Below, piece after piece: positions 52,923 to 61,647 of a DNA stretch of 64,000 bases. The notes under the pieces were generated by a model. It did no database searches. It was not told the origin of the DNA and saw only the letters and a program-made list of their open reading frames with translations. Source of the stretch: Streptomyces endocoffeicus. Lineage in GTDB: Bacteria > Actinomycetota > Actinomycetes > Streptomycetales > Streptomycetaceae. The translations under genes were made by a program, and so were the position numbers. Every line of letters starts with the position of its first letter. Positions within the stretch are counted from its first letter, which is position 1. The stretch is from contig NZ_JAERRG010000007.1 in NCBI RefSeq assembly GCF_016741935.1, forward strand, positions 310,001 to 374,000. The letters are read 5' to 3'.

Positions 52923-55448
52923 TCACGCCTCCTTGCTGAGGTTCGGGCCCGCGCCACCGGCGGCGGACTCGATCGGCGGGGTGTCCGGCAGTGCCGACTT
53001 CTCCTCGCCGCGGAAGGTGAACTTCTTCTCCTCACCCTCACCCTCGGTGTCCACGACCACGATGTGGCCCGGACGCAGCTCCCCGAAGAGGATCTTCTCC
53101 GAGAGCACGTCCTCGATCTCGCGCTGGATCGTCCGGCGCAGCGGCCGGGCGCCCAGCACGGGGTCGTAGCCCCGCTTGGCCAGCAGCTTCTTGGCGACGC
53201 CACTGAGCTCGATGCCCATGTCGCGGTCCTTGAGCCGCTCGTCCACCTTGGTGATCATGAGGTCGACGATCTGGATGATGTCTTCCTCGGTGAGCTGGTG
53301 GAAGACGACGGTGTCATCGACACGGTTCAGGAACTCGGGGCGGAAGTGCTGCTTCAGCTCCTCGTTGACCTTGTTCTTCATCCGCTCGTAGCCGGTCTTC
53401 ACATCGCCCTGGGCGGCGAAGCCCAGGTTGAAGCCCTTGGAGATGTCCCGGGTGCCGAGGTTGGTGGTCATGATGATCACCGTGTTCTTGAAGTCCACGA
53501 CCCGGCCCTGGGAGTCGGTCAGCCGACCGTCCTCCAAGATCTGCAGCAGCGAGTTGAAGATGTCCGGGTGGGCCTTCTCGACCTCGTCGAAGAGGACCAC
53601 GGAGAACGGCTTGCGGCGCACCTTCTCGGTGAGCTGGCCGCCCTCCTCGTAGCCCACGTATCCGGGCGGGGAGCCGAAGAGCCGCGAGACGGTGTGCTTC
53701 TCGCTGAACTCCGACATGTCGAGCGAGATCATCGCGTCCTCGTCGCCGAAGAGGAACTCGGCGAGGGTCTTGCTGAGCTCGGTCTTACCGACACCGGACG
53801 GGCCCGCGAAGATGAACGAGCCACCGGGGCGCTTGGGGTCCTTGAGGCCCGCACGCGTGCGCCGGATGGCCTGGGAGAGCGCCTTGATGGCGTCCTTCTG
53901 GCCGATGACGCGCTTGTGCAGCTCGTCCTCCATGCGCAGCAGCCGGGAGGACTCCTCCTCGGTGAGCTTGAAGACCGGGATGCCGGTGGCCGTGGCCAGG
54001 ACCTCGGCGATCAGCTCCTCGTCCACCTCGGCGACGACGTCCATGTCGCCGGCCTTCCACTCCTTCTCCCGCTTCGCCTTGGCGGCCAGGAGCTGCTTCT
54101 CCTTGTCGCGCAGGCCCGCGGCCATCTCGAAGTCCTGCGAGTCGATCGCGGACTCCTTCTCCCGGCGCACATCGGCGATCTTCTCGTCGAATTCGCGCAG
54201 GTCCGGCGGTGCGGTCATCCGGCGGATCCGCATCCGGGAACCGGCCTCGTCGATCAGGTCGATCGCCTTGTCCGGCAGGAAGCGGTCCGAGATGTAGCGG
54301 TCGGCCAGGGTGGCGGCCGCGACCAGGGCCGAGTCCGTGATCGAGACGCGGTGGTGCGCCTCGTAGCGGTCCCGCAGGCCCTTGAGGATCTCGATGGTGT
54401 GCGGCAGCGACGGCTCGGCGACCTGGATGGGCTGGAAGCGGCGCTCCAGGGCCGCGTCCTTCTCCAGGTACTTGCGGTACTCGTCGAGCGTGGTCGCGCC
54501 GATGGTCTGGAGCTCGCCCCGCGCCAGCATCGGCTTCAGGATGCTCGCGGCATCGATCGCGCCCTCGGCGGCGCCCGCACCCACCAGGGTGTGGAGCTCG
54601 TCGATGAACAGGATGATGTCGCCGCGGGTGCGGATCTCCTTGAGCACCTTCTTCAGGCGCTCCTCGAAGTCACCGCGGTAGCGGGAGCCGGCGACCAGGG
54701 CGCCCAGGTCCAGGGTGTAGAGGTGCTTGTCCTTGAGGGTCTCGGGCACCTCGCCCTTGACGATGGCCTGGGCCAGTCCCTCGACGACCGCCGTCTTGCC
54801 GACGCCGGGCTCGCCGATGAGGACCGGGTTGTTCTTGGTGCGGCGCGAGAGCACCTGCATGACCCGCTCGATCTCCTTCTCGCGCCCGATGACCGGGTCG
54901 AGCTTGGATTCGCGGGCGGCCTGGGTGAGATTGCGGCCGAACTGGTCCAGGACGAGCGAGGTGGAGGGAGTGCCCTCCGCCGGGCCGCCGGCGGTGGCGG
55001 CCTCCTTGCCCTGGTAGCCGGAGAGCAGCTGGATGACCTGCTGCCGCACCCGGTTCAGATCGGCGCCCAGCTTCACGAGGACCTGGGCGGCGACGCCCTC
55101 GCCCTCGCGGATCAGGCCGAGCAGGATGTGCTCCGTACCGATGTAGTTGTGGCCGAGCTGAAGGGCCTCGCGGAGCGACAGCTCCAGGACCTTCTTGGCA
55201 CGGGGGGTGAAGGGGATGTGCCCGGACGGGGCCTGCTGGCCCTGCCCGATGATCTCCTCCACCTGCTGGCGGACCGCCTCGAGCGAAATCCCGAGGCTCT
55301 CCAGGGCCTTAGCGGCGACACCCTCACCCTCATGGATCAGGCCCAGGAGGATGTGTTCGGTGCCGATGTAGTTGTGGTTGAGCATCCGGGCTTCTTCCTG
55401 AGCCAGGACGACAACCCGCCGCGCGCGGTCGGTGAACCTCTCGAACAT
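52923..55448 (-). CDS. clpC: ATP-dependent Clp protease ATP-binding subunit ClpC
   Basis: An 841-aa AAA+ unfoldase that feeds proteins to ClpP. The start ATG 55448 ([12 protein letters not shown]) follows GAGGAG. Two Clp N-repeats (both with [16 protein letters not shown]-like text) cover 1-145. AAA-1 has Walker A GEPGVGKT, a UVR linker ([22 protein letters not shown]) lies in the middle, and AAA-2 has [12 protein letters not shown], then [14 protein letters not shown] and [15 protein letters not shown]. The C-terminal tail after about 810 is Gly/Ala/Pro-rich. A ClgR-type site lies upstream, fitting known ClgR control of clpC in Streptomyces. Confidence 0.98.
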   Translation of the reverse strand: MFERFTDRARRVVVLAQEEARMLNHNYIGTEHILLGLIHEGEGVAAKALESLGISLEAVRQQVEEIIGQGQQAPSGHIPFTPRAKKVLELSLREALQLGHNYIGTEHILLGLIREGEGVAAQVLVKLGADLNRVRQQVIQLLSGYQGKEAATAGGPAEGTPSTSLVLDQFGRNLTQAARESKLDPVIGREKEIERVMQVLSRRTKNNPVLIGEPGVGKTAVVEGLAQAIVKGEVPETLKDKHLYTLDLGALVAGSRYRGDFEERLKKVLKEIRTRGDIILFIDELHTLVGAGAAEGAIDAASILKPMLARGELQTIGATTLDEYRKYLEKDAALERRFQPIQVAEPSLPHTIEILKGLRDRYEAHHRVSITDSALVAAATLADRYISDRFLPDKAIDLIDEAGSRMRIRRMTAPPDLREFDEKIADVRREKESAIDSQDFEMAAGLRDKEKQLLAAKAKREKEWKAGDMDVVAEVDEELIAEVLATATGIPVFKLTEEESSRLLRMEDELHKRVIGQKDAIKALSQAIRRTRAGLKDPKRPGGSFIFAGPSGVGKTELSKTLAEFLFGDEDAMISLDMSEFSEKHTVSRLFGSPPGYVGYEEGGQLTEKVRRKPFSVVLFDEVEKAHPDIFNSLLQILEDGRLTDSQGRVVDFKNTVIIMTTNLGTRDISKGFNLGFAAQGDVKTGYERMKNKVNEELKQHFRPEFLNRVDDTVVFHQLTEEDIIQIVDLMITKVDERLKDRDMGIELSGVAKKLLAKRGYDPVLGARPLRRTIQREIEDVLSEKILFGELRPGHIVVVDTEGEGEEKKFTFRGEEKSALPDTPPIESAAGGAGPNLSKEA

Positions 55449-55955
55449 CGTTAATCGCTCCTCAGAGCGGTCAGAAAGATCGGGGACGATCCCCTCCCTG
55501 TCCTTCCGCATGCTAGTCCCGCAACCCGGGACAGCTCATTCCAACTGCCGACAACCGTCCGGATCACCCCCGCTCGCACGGGGCAAACAGCCACTGCCTC
55601 CTGCCCGAACAGCCGACAACTGCTTCAACCCGATGGTGCGAGACGATGTTCCCGCAGGCCAGGCATCTACGCCCACCGTCAGTACGCCGATGGCGAACGC
55701 CGCTTTCTCCCGACACGCGGACCGCCCCTCCCCACTAGGGATGTCTTACCCGCAAGCACAGATACTCCATGCCGTGGGGGCCGGTTCCATCCGCTATGGG
55801 CGAACAACCTTGCGCCCGTTCACCGGCCCTGCAGCACCCCTTACGGGCACGGGGCGCGCACGGGCCGGTACGGAACGTCATCGCGTACGGAGATCATCAC
55901 GTACGAACGTGACCGCCCGCGTAACCGAGCGGGCGGGCGGGGAGTTCTGCTGGGC
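55449..55955. other. Intergenic region between clpC and the divergent prim-pol-like gene
   Basis: About 500 bp without a supported gene; frames crossing it have no codon bias. It contains the clpC ribosome site, long AC-rich stretches, and the ClgR-type site at 55792-55805. Both promoters must lie here. Confidence 0.6.
55792..55805 (-). promoter_or_regulatory. ClgR-type binding site
   Basis: On the minus strand the sequence is GTTCGC-CCATA-GCG, matching the ClgR motif GTTCGC-N5-GCG reported for Streptomyces clp and lon promoters. It is 344 bp before clpC, which implies a long leader or a distal promoter. Confidence 0.6.
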
Positions 55956-56549
55956 ATGATCCTCAGGGCCCACGGCGCGGAGCCGTCCGCACCGGCCGCC
56001 CGGTCACGCTGGTACGAGCGGGAGCTGGGCTGGCCGACGGCCGGCAGCGATCCCGTCGAATTGCTCACGGGGGTGGCATTCGACGTCATCGAACTGCCGG
56101 CCGTGGCCGGTTTCGCGATGCTGCGGCGCGTACCGCGGACCGGTCCGGTCGCGGTGGAGGGCGCCTGGATGCGGCTCCTGGTGGCCGCGGGCAGCGCGGA
56201 CGAGCTGCCAGGGCTGCTCGACTGGCTGGAGTGGGGCGGTGTGGCCCTGGACCTGGGCGCGATCGGCGCCGGAGGCCGGATCACCGCGCCGTGCCCCGCC
56301 CGTTCCCGGCCATCGTCCCTGGCCGCCGGGGCGCCCGGTGAGCGATGCCCGCAGGAGGTCGCCGTATGGCTGCGACCTCCCGATACGAGGGGCGAGGTGG
56401 AGCCGACGCTGCCGAGGGCAGGCTTCGGGGGCGATGGGGGCGCCCCCGATCTCGTACGGCTCGTGAGCACGGCGGCCACGGAGTGCCACCGAGCCCGGTT
56501 GGTGCGCGCCCTGCCACTGCCCAGGCAGCGGCGAGCCGGGGAAGGGTGA
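55956..56549 (+). CDS. Small prim-pol-like protein
   Basis: A 197-aa protein. The pattern WYERELGWPTAGSDPVELLTGVAFDVIELPAVAGFAMLRRV...GPVAVEG...LLVAAGSADELPGLLDWLEWGGVALDLGAIGAGGRITAPCP resembles short actinobacterial proteins annotated as bifunctional DNA primase/polymerase (N-terminal) domains. The catalytic acidic residues are not convincing, so activity is doubtful. The gene is conserved between clpC and lsr2 in Streptomyces. It is convergent with lsr2, the stops being 5 nt apart. Confidence 0.6.
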   Translation: MILRAHGAEPSAPAARSRWYERELGWPTAGSDPVELLTGVAFDVIELPAVAGFAMLRRVPRTGPVAVEGAWMRLLVAAGSADELPGLLDWLEWGGVALDLGAIGAGGRITAPCPARSRPSSLAAGAPGERCPQEVAVWLRPPDTRGEVEPTLPRAGFGGDGGAPDLVRLVSTAATECHRARLVRALPLPRQRRAGEG

Positions 56550-56554
56550 CGCGC

Positions 56555-56893
56555 TCAGCCGTTGGCCTTCTCGTACGCCTCACGGACGGTCGCCGGAACA
56601 CGGCCGCGGTCGTTGACCTCGTAGCCGTTCTCCTTCGCCCAGGCGCGGATCTTCGCGGTGTCCTGACCGGCGCCACCCGCCGCCGCCCGCGCCTTGCCCC
56701 GGCCGCCGGAGGCCCGGCCACCGGTGCGCCGGCCGCCCTTGGTGAACGGCTCCAGGGCGTCACGGAGCTTGTCCGCGTTGGTGGTGGTGAGGTCGATCTC
56801 GTAGCTCTTGCCGTCCAGAGCGAACGTCACGGTCTCGTCCGCCTCGCCGCCGTCGAGGTCGTCGACAAGAAGGACCTGAACCTTCTGTGCCAT
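56555..56893 (-). CDS. lsr2: Lsr2-family nucleoid-associated protein
   Basis: A 112-aa protein that binds AT-rich DNA and silences acquired genes. The N-terminal dimer domain is VQVLLVDDLDGGEADETVTFALDGKSYEIDL; the C-terminal domain is IRAWAKENGYEVNDRGRVPATVREAY with the minor-groove RGR hook. The middle linker is Gly/Arg/Ala-rich. The promoter region (56894-57114) is the most AT-rich DNA nearby and may be bound by Lsr2 itself. The AT-poor accessory genes in this window may therefore not be its main targets. Confidence 0.97.
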   Translation of the reverse strand: MAQKVQVLLVDDLDGGEADETVTFALDGKSYEIDLTTTNADKLRDALEPFTKGGRRTGGRASGGRGKARAAAGGAGQDTAKIRAWAKENGYEVNDRGRVPATVREAYEKANG

Positions 56894-56982
56894 GGGGTTC
56901 CTTTCAGGGAAAACGGGGGGCTCGGGGGCGCGGCGTTAGCCGCTGATGACTCACCCCCCAGGTAATTACACTACGAGAGAAT

Positions 56983-56999
56983 AGGAAACCGCTTTTCCT
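56983..56999. promoter_or_regulatory. Inverted repeat in the lsr2 promoter
   Basis: AGGAAA and TTTCCT are spaced by 5 nt, within an AT-rich segment (GGTAATTACACTA to GGAAAAACACAAA). It lies 90-106 nt before the lsr2 start. Confidence 0.4.
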
Positions 57000-57114
57000 G
57001 GAAAAACACAAACCCCCCGCGAAGGTTCGACCGATCCGCCAAGCGGGAAGCCTCATGGAAGGTCATGTTCCGGAGCTATGTGATAGGGGAGCGATTCGGA
57101 CATAGGGCCCGCGA

Positions 57115-57636
57115 TCACAGTTGCAGAAGCATCCGGCTGTTGCCAAGGGTGTTCGGCTTCACCCGTTCGAGACCTAGGAACTCGGCGACACCCTCGTCAT
57201 AGGAACGCAGGAGCTCGCTGTAGACATCGCCGTCGACCGGCGTCTCGCCGATCTCCACGAAGCCGTGCTTGACGAAGAAGTCGACTTCGAAGGTGAGGCA
57301 GAAAATGCGCCGCACGCCCAGCCAGCGTGCGGTCTGCAGCAGCTTGTCAAGCACCAGATGCCCTACACCGGTGCCCTTGAGAGTCCGATCGACGGCGAGA
57401 GTGCGGACCTCCGCGAGGTCTTCCCACATGACGTGCAGCGCTCCGCAGCCAATGAGCTCAGCGTCCTCGTCGCGCTCGGCGACCCAGAACTCCTGGATGT
57501 CCTCGTAAAGCGTCACGGTCGCTTTGTCGAGCAGGATGCGATCGTCCACGTACGAGTCGATGAGGCGACGCACCGCCCGAACATCGCTGGTCCGGGCACG
57601 GCGGACGGTGACTACTTTTGATAGTGGGGAGGACAT
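57115..57636 (-). CDS. Amino-acid N-acetyltransferase (GNAT, ArgA-like)
   Basis: A 173-aa protein. The GNAT fold has VRRARTSDVRAVRRLIDSYVDDRILLDK, IGCGALHVMWEDLAEVRTLAVDRTLKGTGVGHLVLDKLL (acetyl-CoA loop GTGVG) and FCLTFEVDFFVKHGFVEIG. This is the short N-acetylglutamate synthase type found in actinobacteria, so a role in arginine synthesis is likely. The first Met 57636 is used; no operon partners are seen. Confidence 0.85.
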   Translation of the reverse strand: MSSPLSKVVTVRRARTSDVRAVRRLIDSYVDDRILLDKATVTLYEDIQEFWVAERDEDAELIGCGALHVMWEDLAEVRTLAVDRTLKGTGVGHLVLDKLLQTARWLGVRRIFCLTFEVDFFVKHGFVEIGETPVDGDVYSELLRSYDEGVAEFLGLERVKPNTLGNSRMLLQL

Positions 57637-57658
57637 GAGCGGACGCTATCGCCCCGGG

Positions 57659-58054
57659 TCATCGCCCCGACTCACCGGGGCTCTCCCCCGGCTCCCCCAG
57701 TTGTGCGACACGCATGGCATCCCGTAGTGCGTCGCGCTGCTCTTCGGACATCATCCCGAAGAACGCGACGAGTGCGGCCGCGGGGTTGTCACTGGTCGAC
57801 CACGCTTCGTTCATCAGTGCGGCCGAGTAGGCGGCGCGCGTGGAGACCGCGGCATATCGATAGGCGCGGCCTTCCACCTCACGGCGCAGCCAGCCCTTGT
57901 GATGCAGGTTGTCCATTACGGTCATGACCGTCGTGTAGGCGATCGAGCGTTCCCGCTGAAGGTCTTCCAGGACTTCCCGGACCGTGACCGGGCGGTTCCA
58001 CTTCCACACCCGCGTCATGACCGCGTCTTCGAGATCTCCCAATGGCCGAGGCAC
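57659..58054 (-). CDS. BlaI/MecI-type regulator
   Basis: A 131-aa protein. The winged helix is PRPLGDLEDAVMTRVWKWNRPVTVREVLEDLQRERSIAYTTVMTVMDNLHHKGWLRRE, characteristic of BlaI/MecI/CopY repressors, and a helical dimer tail follows. GTG 58054 is the likely start, because TATTAT lies 7 nt upstream, implying a leaderless mRNA. No BlaR-type sensor or beta-lactamase is adjacent, so the target is elsewhere or unknown. Confidence 0.88.
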   Translation of the reverse strand: MPRPLGDLEDAVMTRVWKWNRPVTVREVLEDLQRERSIAYTTVMTVMDNLHHKGWLRREVEGRAYRYAAVSTRAAYSAALMNEAWSTSDNPAAALVAFFGMMSEEQRDALRDAMRVAQLGEPGESPGESGR

Positions 58055-58166
58055 ACCGAGAATAATAGTGGGAGATGTCCCGAATGTCCGGAGGGTTGGA
58101 CGGGAAATGCCGCACGCCCCGGGACGCGACGCGTCCACGGGGCGTGATCCGGCGTGATCGATCCGG

Positions 58167-58349
58167 TCAGGAGGTCTCGCGCTCCGGCGCCGGGCGCTCG
58201 GCCTCGGCGCGGGCCGCCAGCGCGGCGTCCACCGCGGCGTCCTCCTTGGACTTGTTGGCGCCGCCCTGGCTCTTCACCATCGTCACGATGAGCGCGGTGA
58301 AGGCCACGGCCATCACCACGGGCGGGACCAGCGCGGAGACGTAATCCAT
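58167..58349 (-). CDS. Small single-span membrane protein (60 aa)
   Basis: The ATG 58349 has AGGAGG with an 8-9 nt spacer. One membrane segment (LVPPVVMAVAFTALIVTMV) is followed by an Ala/Glu-rich cytoplasmic tail (KSKEDAAVDAALAARAEAERP). No family name is recognised. It is small, conserved-looking and follows the hypothetical gene upstream on the same strand by about 100 bp. Confidence 0.75.
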   Translation of the reverse strand: MDYVSALVPPVVMAVAFTALIVTMVKSQGGANKSKEDAAVDAALAARAEAERPAPERETS

Positions 58350-58452
58350 TGCTCTCGGCCTCCTTTTGCTCGAGACCACCAGATTACGCGGCGCGCCGCG
58401 GCCTCCCGGAGCCGGGCACCGGTCCCGGGCGGGGCGCCCCGGGGACGCCAGG

Positions 58453-59349
58453 TCAGGCGGAGCGGACCCCGGCGCCGGGCGCGAGCCTCGACTCGTGCTC
58501 CGGGGGCGGCGAGGGACGGCGGCGCTTGGGCGGGAAGACCTCCGCCGGCGTGGGCACCGGACGCCCCGGGCGCGGCGCCCGGCGGCCCGGCTCCCTCCGC
58601 TTCGGCTCCTCGCGGTCGCCGTGCTCCGGCGGCGTGGGCTTCTTACGGGGCTCACGCTTCGGCTCGCCGGACTGGAGCACGGCCTCCCGCGCGCCCTCTG
58701 GCCCCTTCCGGGCGGCGTGCTCAGGCCCCTTCCGGGCAGCGTGCTCAGGCCCCTTCCGGGCGGCCTCCTCGGACCCCTTCCGGGCGGCCCCCTGCGCGGC
58801 CGTCCCGGGCGCCGCCGAGACCCCGCCGGGCAGGGCGCGCAGCCGGGGCGCCACGGGGCGCGTGCGCGGCTCCACGACGGCGCCGACGACTCCGGAGCGC
58901 TCCGCGAGCCGGGCGCGCACGCCCCGCTCGGCAAGGCGCTCGCAGTGGCTCAGCAGCGCGCGCCGGCGCGTCGTCTCACCGCCCCCGGCGGCCGACCCGC
59001 ACAGCGCGCGGAGCGCGGCCAGATCCTCGGCCAGCGGCTCGTAACCGGCCTCGAGGGCGCCCTGGAGCTGCTCGAGATAGCCAACGGCGGCGCCGGGCAG
59101 GGCGGCGCGATAGCGGGCGAGCTCGTCGAGCAGGAACGCTCGCAGCCGCCCGCCCTCGCGGACCGCTTCGTCCACGGCCTCGGCGAGCCGGAGACAGTCC
59201 TGGACCTCCTCCGCCCGGTCCGGGCCGAGGCGGCCGGCGGAGGGGGTGACGGGGTCGGGTTGGAGGGCGATGGCGAGGGCGCGTCGGAGCACACGCAGCT
59301 CATCCGCACTGAACGCCATTCCGCCGCGGGATCCATATGGCGTGGGCAT
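58453..59349 (-). CDS. Hypothetical helical protein with repeat-rich tail (298 aa)
   Basis: I do not recognise a named family. The first 165 residues are helical (ADELRVLRRALAIALQP, VQDCLRLAEAVDEAVREGGRLRAFLLDELARYRAALPGAAVGYLEQLQGALEAGY). The rest is disordered, with three copies of ARKGPEHA encoded by 24-bp repeats and a Pro/Arg-rich end. There is no signal or membrane segment. Confidence 0.75.
   Translation of the reverse strand: MPTPYGSRGGMAFSADELRVLRRALAIALQPDPVTPSAGRLGPDRAEEVQDCLRLAEAVDEAVREGGRLRAFLLDELARYRAALPGAAVGYLEQLQGALEAGYEPLAEDLAALRALCGSAAGGGETTRRRALLSHCERLAERGVRARLAERSGVVGAVVEPRTRPVAPRLRALPGGVSAAPGTAAQGAARKGSEEAARKGPEHAARKGPEHAARKGPEGAREAVLQSGEPKREPRKKPTPPEHGDREEPKRREPGRRAPRPGRPVPTPAEVFPPKRRRPSPPPEHESRLAPGAGVRSA
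58701..58789. repeat. 24-bp tandem repeats in the hypothetical gene
   Basis: Units at 58701, 58725 and 58749 and a partial one at 58773 share GCCCCTTCCGGGCGGC. They encode the AARKGPEH repeat on the minus strand. Confidence 0.85.
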
Positions 59350-59440
59350 GGGGCGACTTTAAGTGCTAAGCGGACAAATTTCGCTCAGCGCCGGACGGTG
59401 CGGCGCGTTGCGGACGCCGAGCGGCCATACGGGGGAAGCG

Positions 59441-59474
59441 CCGGACGGGACCGCGCCGAGGCGGTCCCGTCCGG
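59441..59474. terminator. Terminator with a perfect 14-bp stem
   Basis: CCGGACGGGACCGC (59441-59454) pairs with 59461-59474, loop of 6 nt. It lies 237 nt beyond the coaX stop and before the hypothetical gene, so it probably ends the panC-nadB-nadC-coaX transcript. The stretch 59350-59710 holds no supported gene. Confidence 0.75.
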
Positions 59475-59710
59475 ACCCGACACCCGGGGGCGGACCGTCG
59501 CATCCGGGTGCCGGTGTACATGGTCGACGGCCGTTCCGCTTGTCAATACGGAATTCGCTGTGCCGTCTTTCCCTTGACCGCCCCTTGCCCCATTGGCGAA
59601 GAGCGATCAGTTGCGCAGGACGAATCCCGAGTGCGGGAATTCGTTTCGGAATGCCGTCAATGCGGTCGAGCACCCGGGTGAAGAGCAGGTGAAGAGCTGA
59701 TCGCCGGTGC

Positions 59711-60508
59711 TCAGCCGCGCGAGACGTTCCGCTCGTAGACCAGTCTGAGGCCGATCAGGGTCAACCAGGGCTCATGCTCATCGATCACTGAGGATTCTCC
59801 TAGCACCATGGGCGCCAGCCCACCGGTGGCGATCACGGTGACATCCTCCGGGTCCTGGGCGAGCTCGCGCGCCATACGCCGGACGATTCCGTCCACCTGG
59901 CCCGCGAAGCCGTAGAGGATGCCGGACTGCATGGCCTCCACCGTGTTCTTCCCGATCACGCTGCGTGGGCGGGCCAGCTCGATCTTGCGCAATTGCGCCC
60001 CGCGTACGCCCAGCGCCTCGACCGAGATCTCGATGCCCGGCGCGATCACCCCGCCCACGTACTCCCCGCGCGCGCTGACCGCGTCGAAGGTCGTCGCGGT
60101 GCCGAAGTCGACCACCACGCACGGGCCCTCGTACAGCTCCACGGCGGCCAGCGCGTTGATGATCCGGTCGGCGCCGACCTCCTTGGGGTTGTCCACCAGG
60201 ATCGGCACACCGGTCTTCACGCCCGGCTCGACCAGGACGGACGGCACATCGCCGTAGTAGCGGCGGGTCACCTCGCGCAGCTCGTGGAGGACGGAGGGGA
60301 CGGTGGAGCAGATGGAGATGCCCGCGATGCCGTCGCCCAGCTCCTCGCCGAGCAGCGGGTGCATGCCCATCAGGCCCTGCAGCAGGACCGCGAGCTCATC
60401 GGCGGTGCGGCGGGCGTCGGTGGAGATCCGCCAGTGCTCGATGATCTCGTCGCCGTCGAAGAGGCCCAGCACCGTATGGGTGTTCCCGACGTCGATGGTC
60501 AACAGCAT
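59711..60508 (-). CDS. coaX: Type III pantothenate kinase
   Basis: A 265-aa enzyme for the first step of coenzyme A synthesis. Key parts are MLLTIDVGNTHTVLGLF (phosphate 1), DELAVLLQGL, VGADRIINALAAVELYEGPCVVVDFGTATTFDAV (phosphate 2) and GVIAPGIEISVEAL. The ATG 60508 is the conserved start. It is last in the operon with panC, nadB and nadC. A partial second copy of its start lies just upstream at 60584-60612, separating it from nadC by over 100 bp. Confidence 0.96.
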   Translation of the reverse strand: MLLTIDVGNTHTVLGLFDGDEIIEHWRISTDARRTADELAVLLQGLMGMHPLLGEELGDGIAGISICSTVPSVLHELREVTRRYYGDVPSVLVEPGVKTGVPILVDNPKEVGADRIINALAAVELYEGPCVVVDFGTATTFDAVSARGEYVGGVIAPGIEISVEALGVRGAQLRKIELARPRSVIGKNTVEAMQSGILYGFAGQVDGIVRRMARELAQDPEDVTVIATGGLAPMVLGESSVIDEHEPWLTLIGLRLVYERNVSRG

Positions 60509-60612
60509 GGGCGGCACCGCTTCCGGTCGGGCTCACGGCCGAGGGCGAGCCCTGGGGTGGTGGGTGGGACGACGGGCGGGCGGGCATTGCCGACGTCGAT
60601 GGTCAGGAGCAT
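60499..60612 (-). pseudogene. Partial duplicate of the coaX start, between nadC and coaX
   Basis: An ATG 3 nt after the nadC stop opens a 37-codon frame whose first nine residues are MLLTIDVGN, identical to CoaX, but encoded with four different codons. The frame then runs through unrelated Pro-rich sequence and stops inside the true coaX start (overlap of 10 nt). It is where coaX would be expected to start in related genomes. It looks like the leftover of a tandem duplication or a recombination with diverged DNA; it may now couple coaX translation to nadC. Confidence 0.7.
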
Positions 60613-60615
60613 CGC

Positions 60616-61647
60616 TTACTTCTCCTCGGCCTCGCGCAGGTCCAGGCCGATGTCCAGGATCGGGGAGGAGTGGGTGAGCGCGCCGACCGCCAGATAGTCG
60701 ACGCCCGTCTCGGCGTACGTACGGGCATTGGCCAGCGTCAGCCGTCCCGAGGACTCCAGCGCGGCGCGCCCGGCGACCAGCTCGACGGCCTCGCGGGTCC
60801 GCTCCGGGGTGAAGTTGTCCAGCAGGATGAGATCCGCGCCCGCCGCCAGGACCGGCGGGATCTGCTCCAGGGTGTCGACCTCCACCTCGATCGGCACATC
60901 CGGGAACTCGGCCCGTACGGCGCCGAACGCCTCCGCGACACCGCCCGCCGCGATCACGTGGTTGTCCTTGACCAGCGCGGCGTCCGAGAGCGACATCCGG
61001 TGGTTGACCCCGCCACCGCAGCGCACCGCGTACTTCTCCAGGGCGCGCAGCCCCGGGGTGGTCTTACGGGTGTCACGGACCTTGGTCTTCGTCCCCTCCA
61101 GGGCGTCGGCCCACGCACGGGTCGCGGTCGCGATGCCGGAGAGCCGGCACAGCAGGTTGAGCGCGCTGCGCTCGCCGGTGAGCAGATCGCGGGCGCGGGT
61201 GCGGACGCTGAGCAGCTTCTGGCCGGGCTCCACCCGGTCGCCGTCCGCCACATGCCGCTCGACCTCGAACTCGTCCGTGCAGACCACGGACAGGATCGCC
61301 TCGGCGATCCGCAGCCCCGCGACGGTGCCCGCCTCACGGGCCGTGAAGTCGCCGGTGGCGAAGGCGTCCTCGGGGACGGTGGCCACCGTGGTGACGTCCA
61401 CGCCCTGGTCGAGGTCCTCCTCGATGGCCATATGGGCGATGTCCTCGACCTGGATGGGGTCGAGTCCCGCGCGGATCAGCAGCTCGGCCAGGTCGGGGTC
61501 CAGACCGCACTCCATCGGGTCGAGTTCACCGTCGTCACCGCCGCAGCCGCAGGCATCGCCGCAACCGCCCCCGTCGCCGGGGCCGCCGATCTGGAGCAGC
61601 GGCAGGGACACGAGTGGCTGGCGGTCTTCGGAAGTGCTGCTGCTCAC
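60616..61647 (-). CDS. nadC: Nicotinate-nucleotide pyrophosphorylase (carboxylating)
   Basis: A 343-aa enzyme converting quinolinate and PRPP to nicotinate mononucleotide. GTG 61647 overlaps the nadB stop. An N-terminal Gly/Cys segment (GGGCGDACGCGGDD, four cysteines with PMEC after it) is an actinobacterial addition. The core has DVTTVATVPEDAFATGDF, LLCRLSGIATATRAW, DTRKTTPGLRALEKYAVRCGGGVNHRMSLSDAALVKDNHV and VEVDTLEQI, followed by ILLDNFTPE. It acts with NadB in de novo NAD synthesis. Confidence 0.97.
   Translation of the reverse strand: MSSSTSEDRQPLVSLPLLQIGGPGDGGGCGDACGCGGDDGELDPMECGLDPDLAELLIRAGLDPIQVEDIAHMAIEEDLDQGVDVTTVATVPEDAFATGDFTAREAGTVAGLRIAEAILSVVCTDEFEVERHVADGDRVEPGQKLLSVRTRARDLLTGERSALNLLCRLSGIATATRAWADALEGTKTKVRDTRKTTPGLRALEKYAVRCGGGVNHRMSLSDAALVKDNHVIAAGGVAEAFGAVRAEFPDVPIEVEVDTLEQIPPVLAAGADLILLDNFTPERTREAVELVAGRAALESSGRLTLANARTYAETGVDYLAVGALTHSSPILDIGLDLREAEEK

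Noticed and set aside
53064-55454. 796-codon plus-strand frame over clpC
   Set aside because: Antisense shadow of clpC; Leu/Val/Gly/Asp-rich text with no domain.
57020-57040. GGTTCGA segment considered as a tRNA T-loop
   Set aside because: No acceptor stem or anticodon arm can be drawn around it. No tRNA was found in the window.
60396-60587. 63-codon minus frame starting in the nadC-coaX gap
   Set aside because: It runs out of frame through the coaX 5' end. The duplicated coaX start in the other frame explains the region better.
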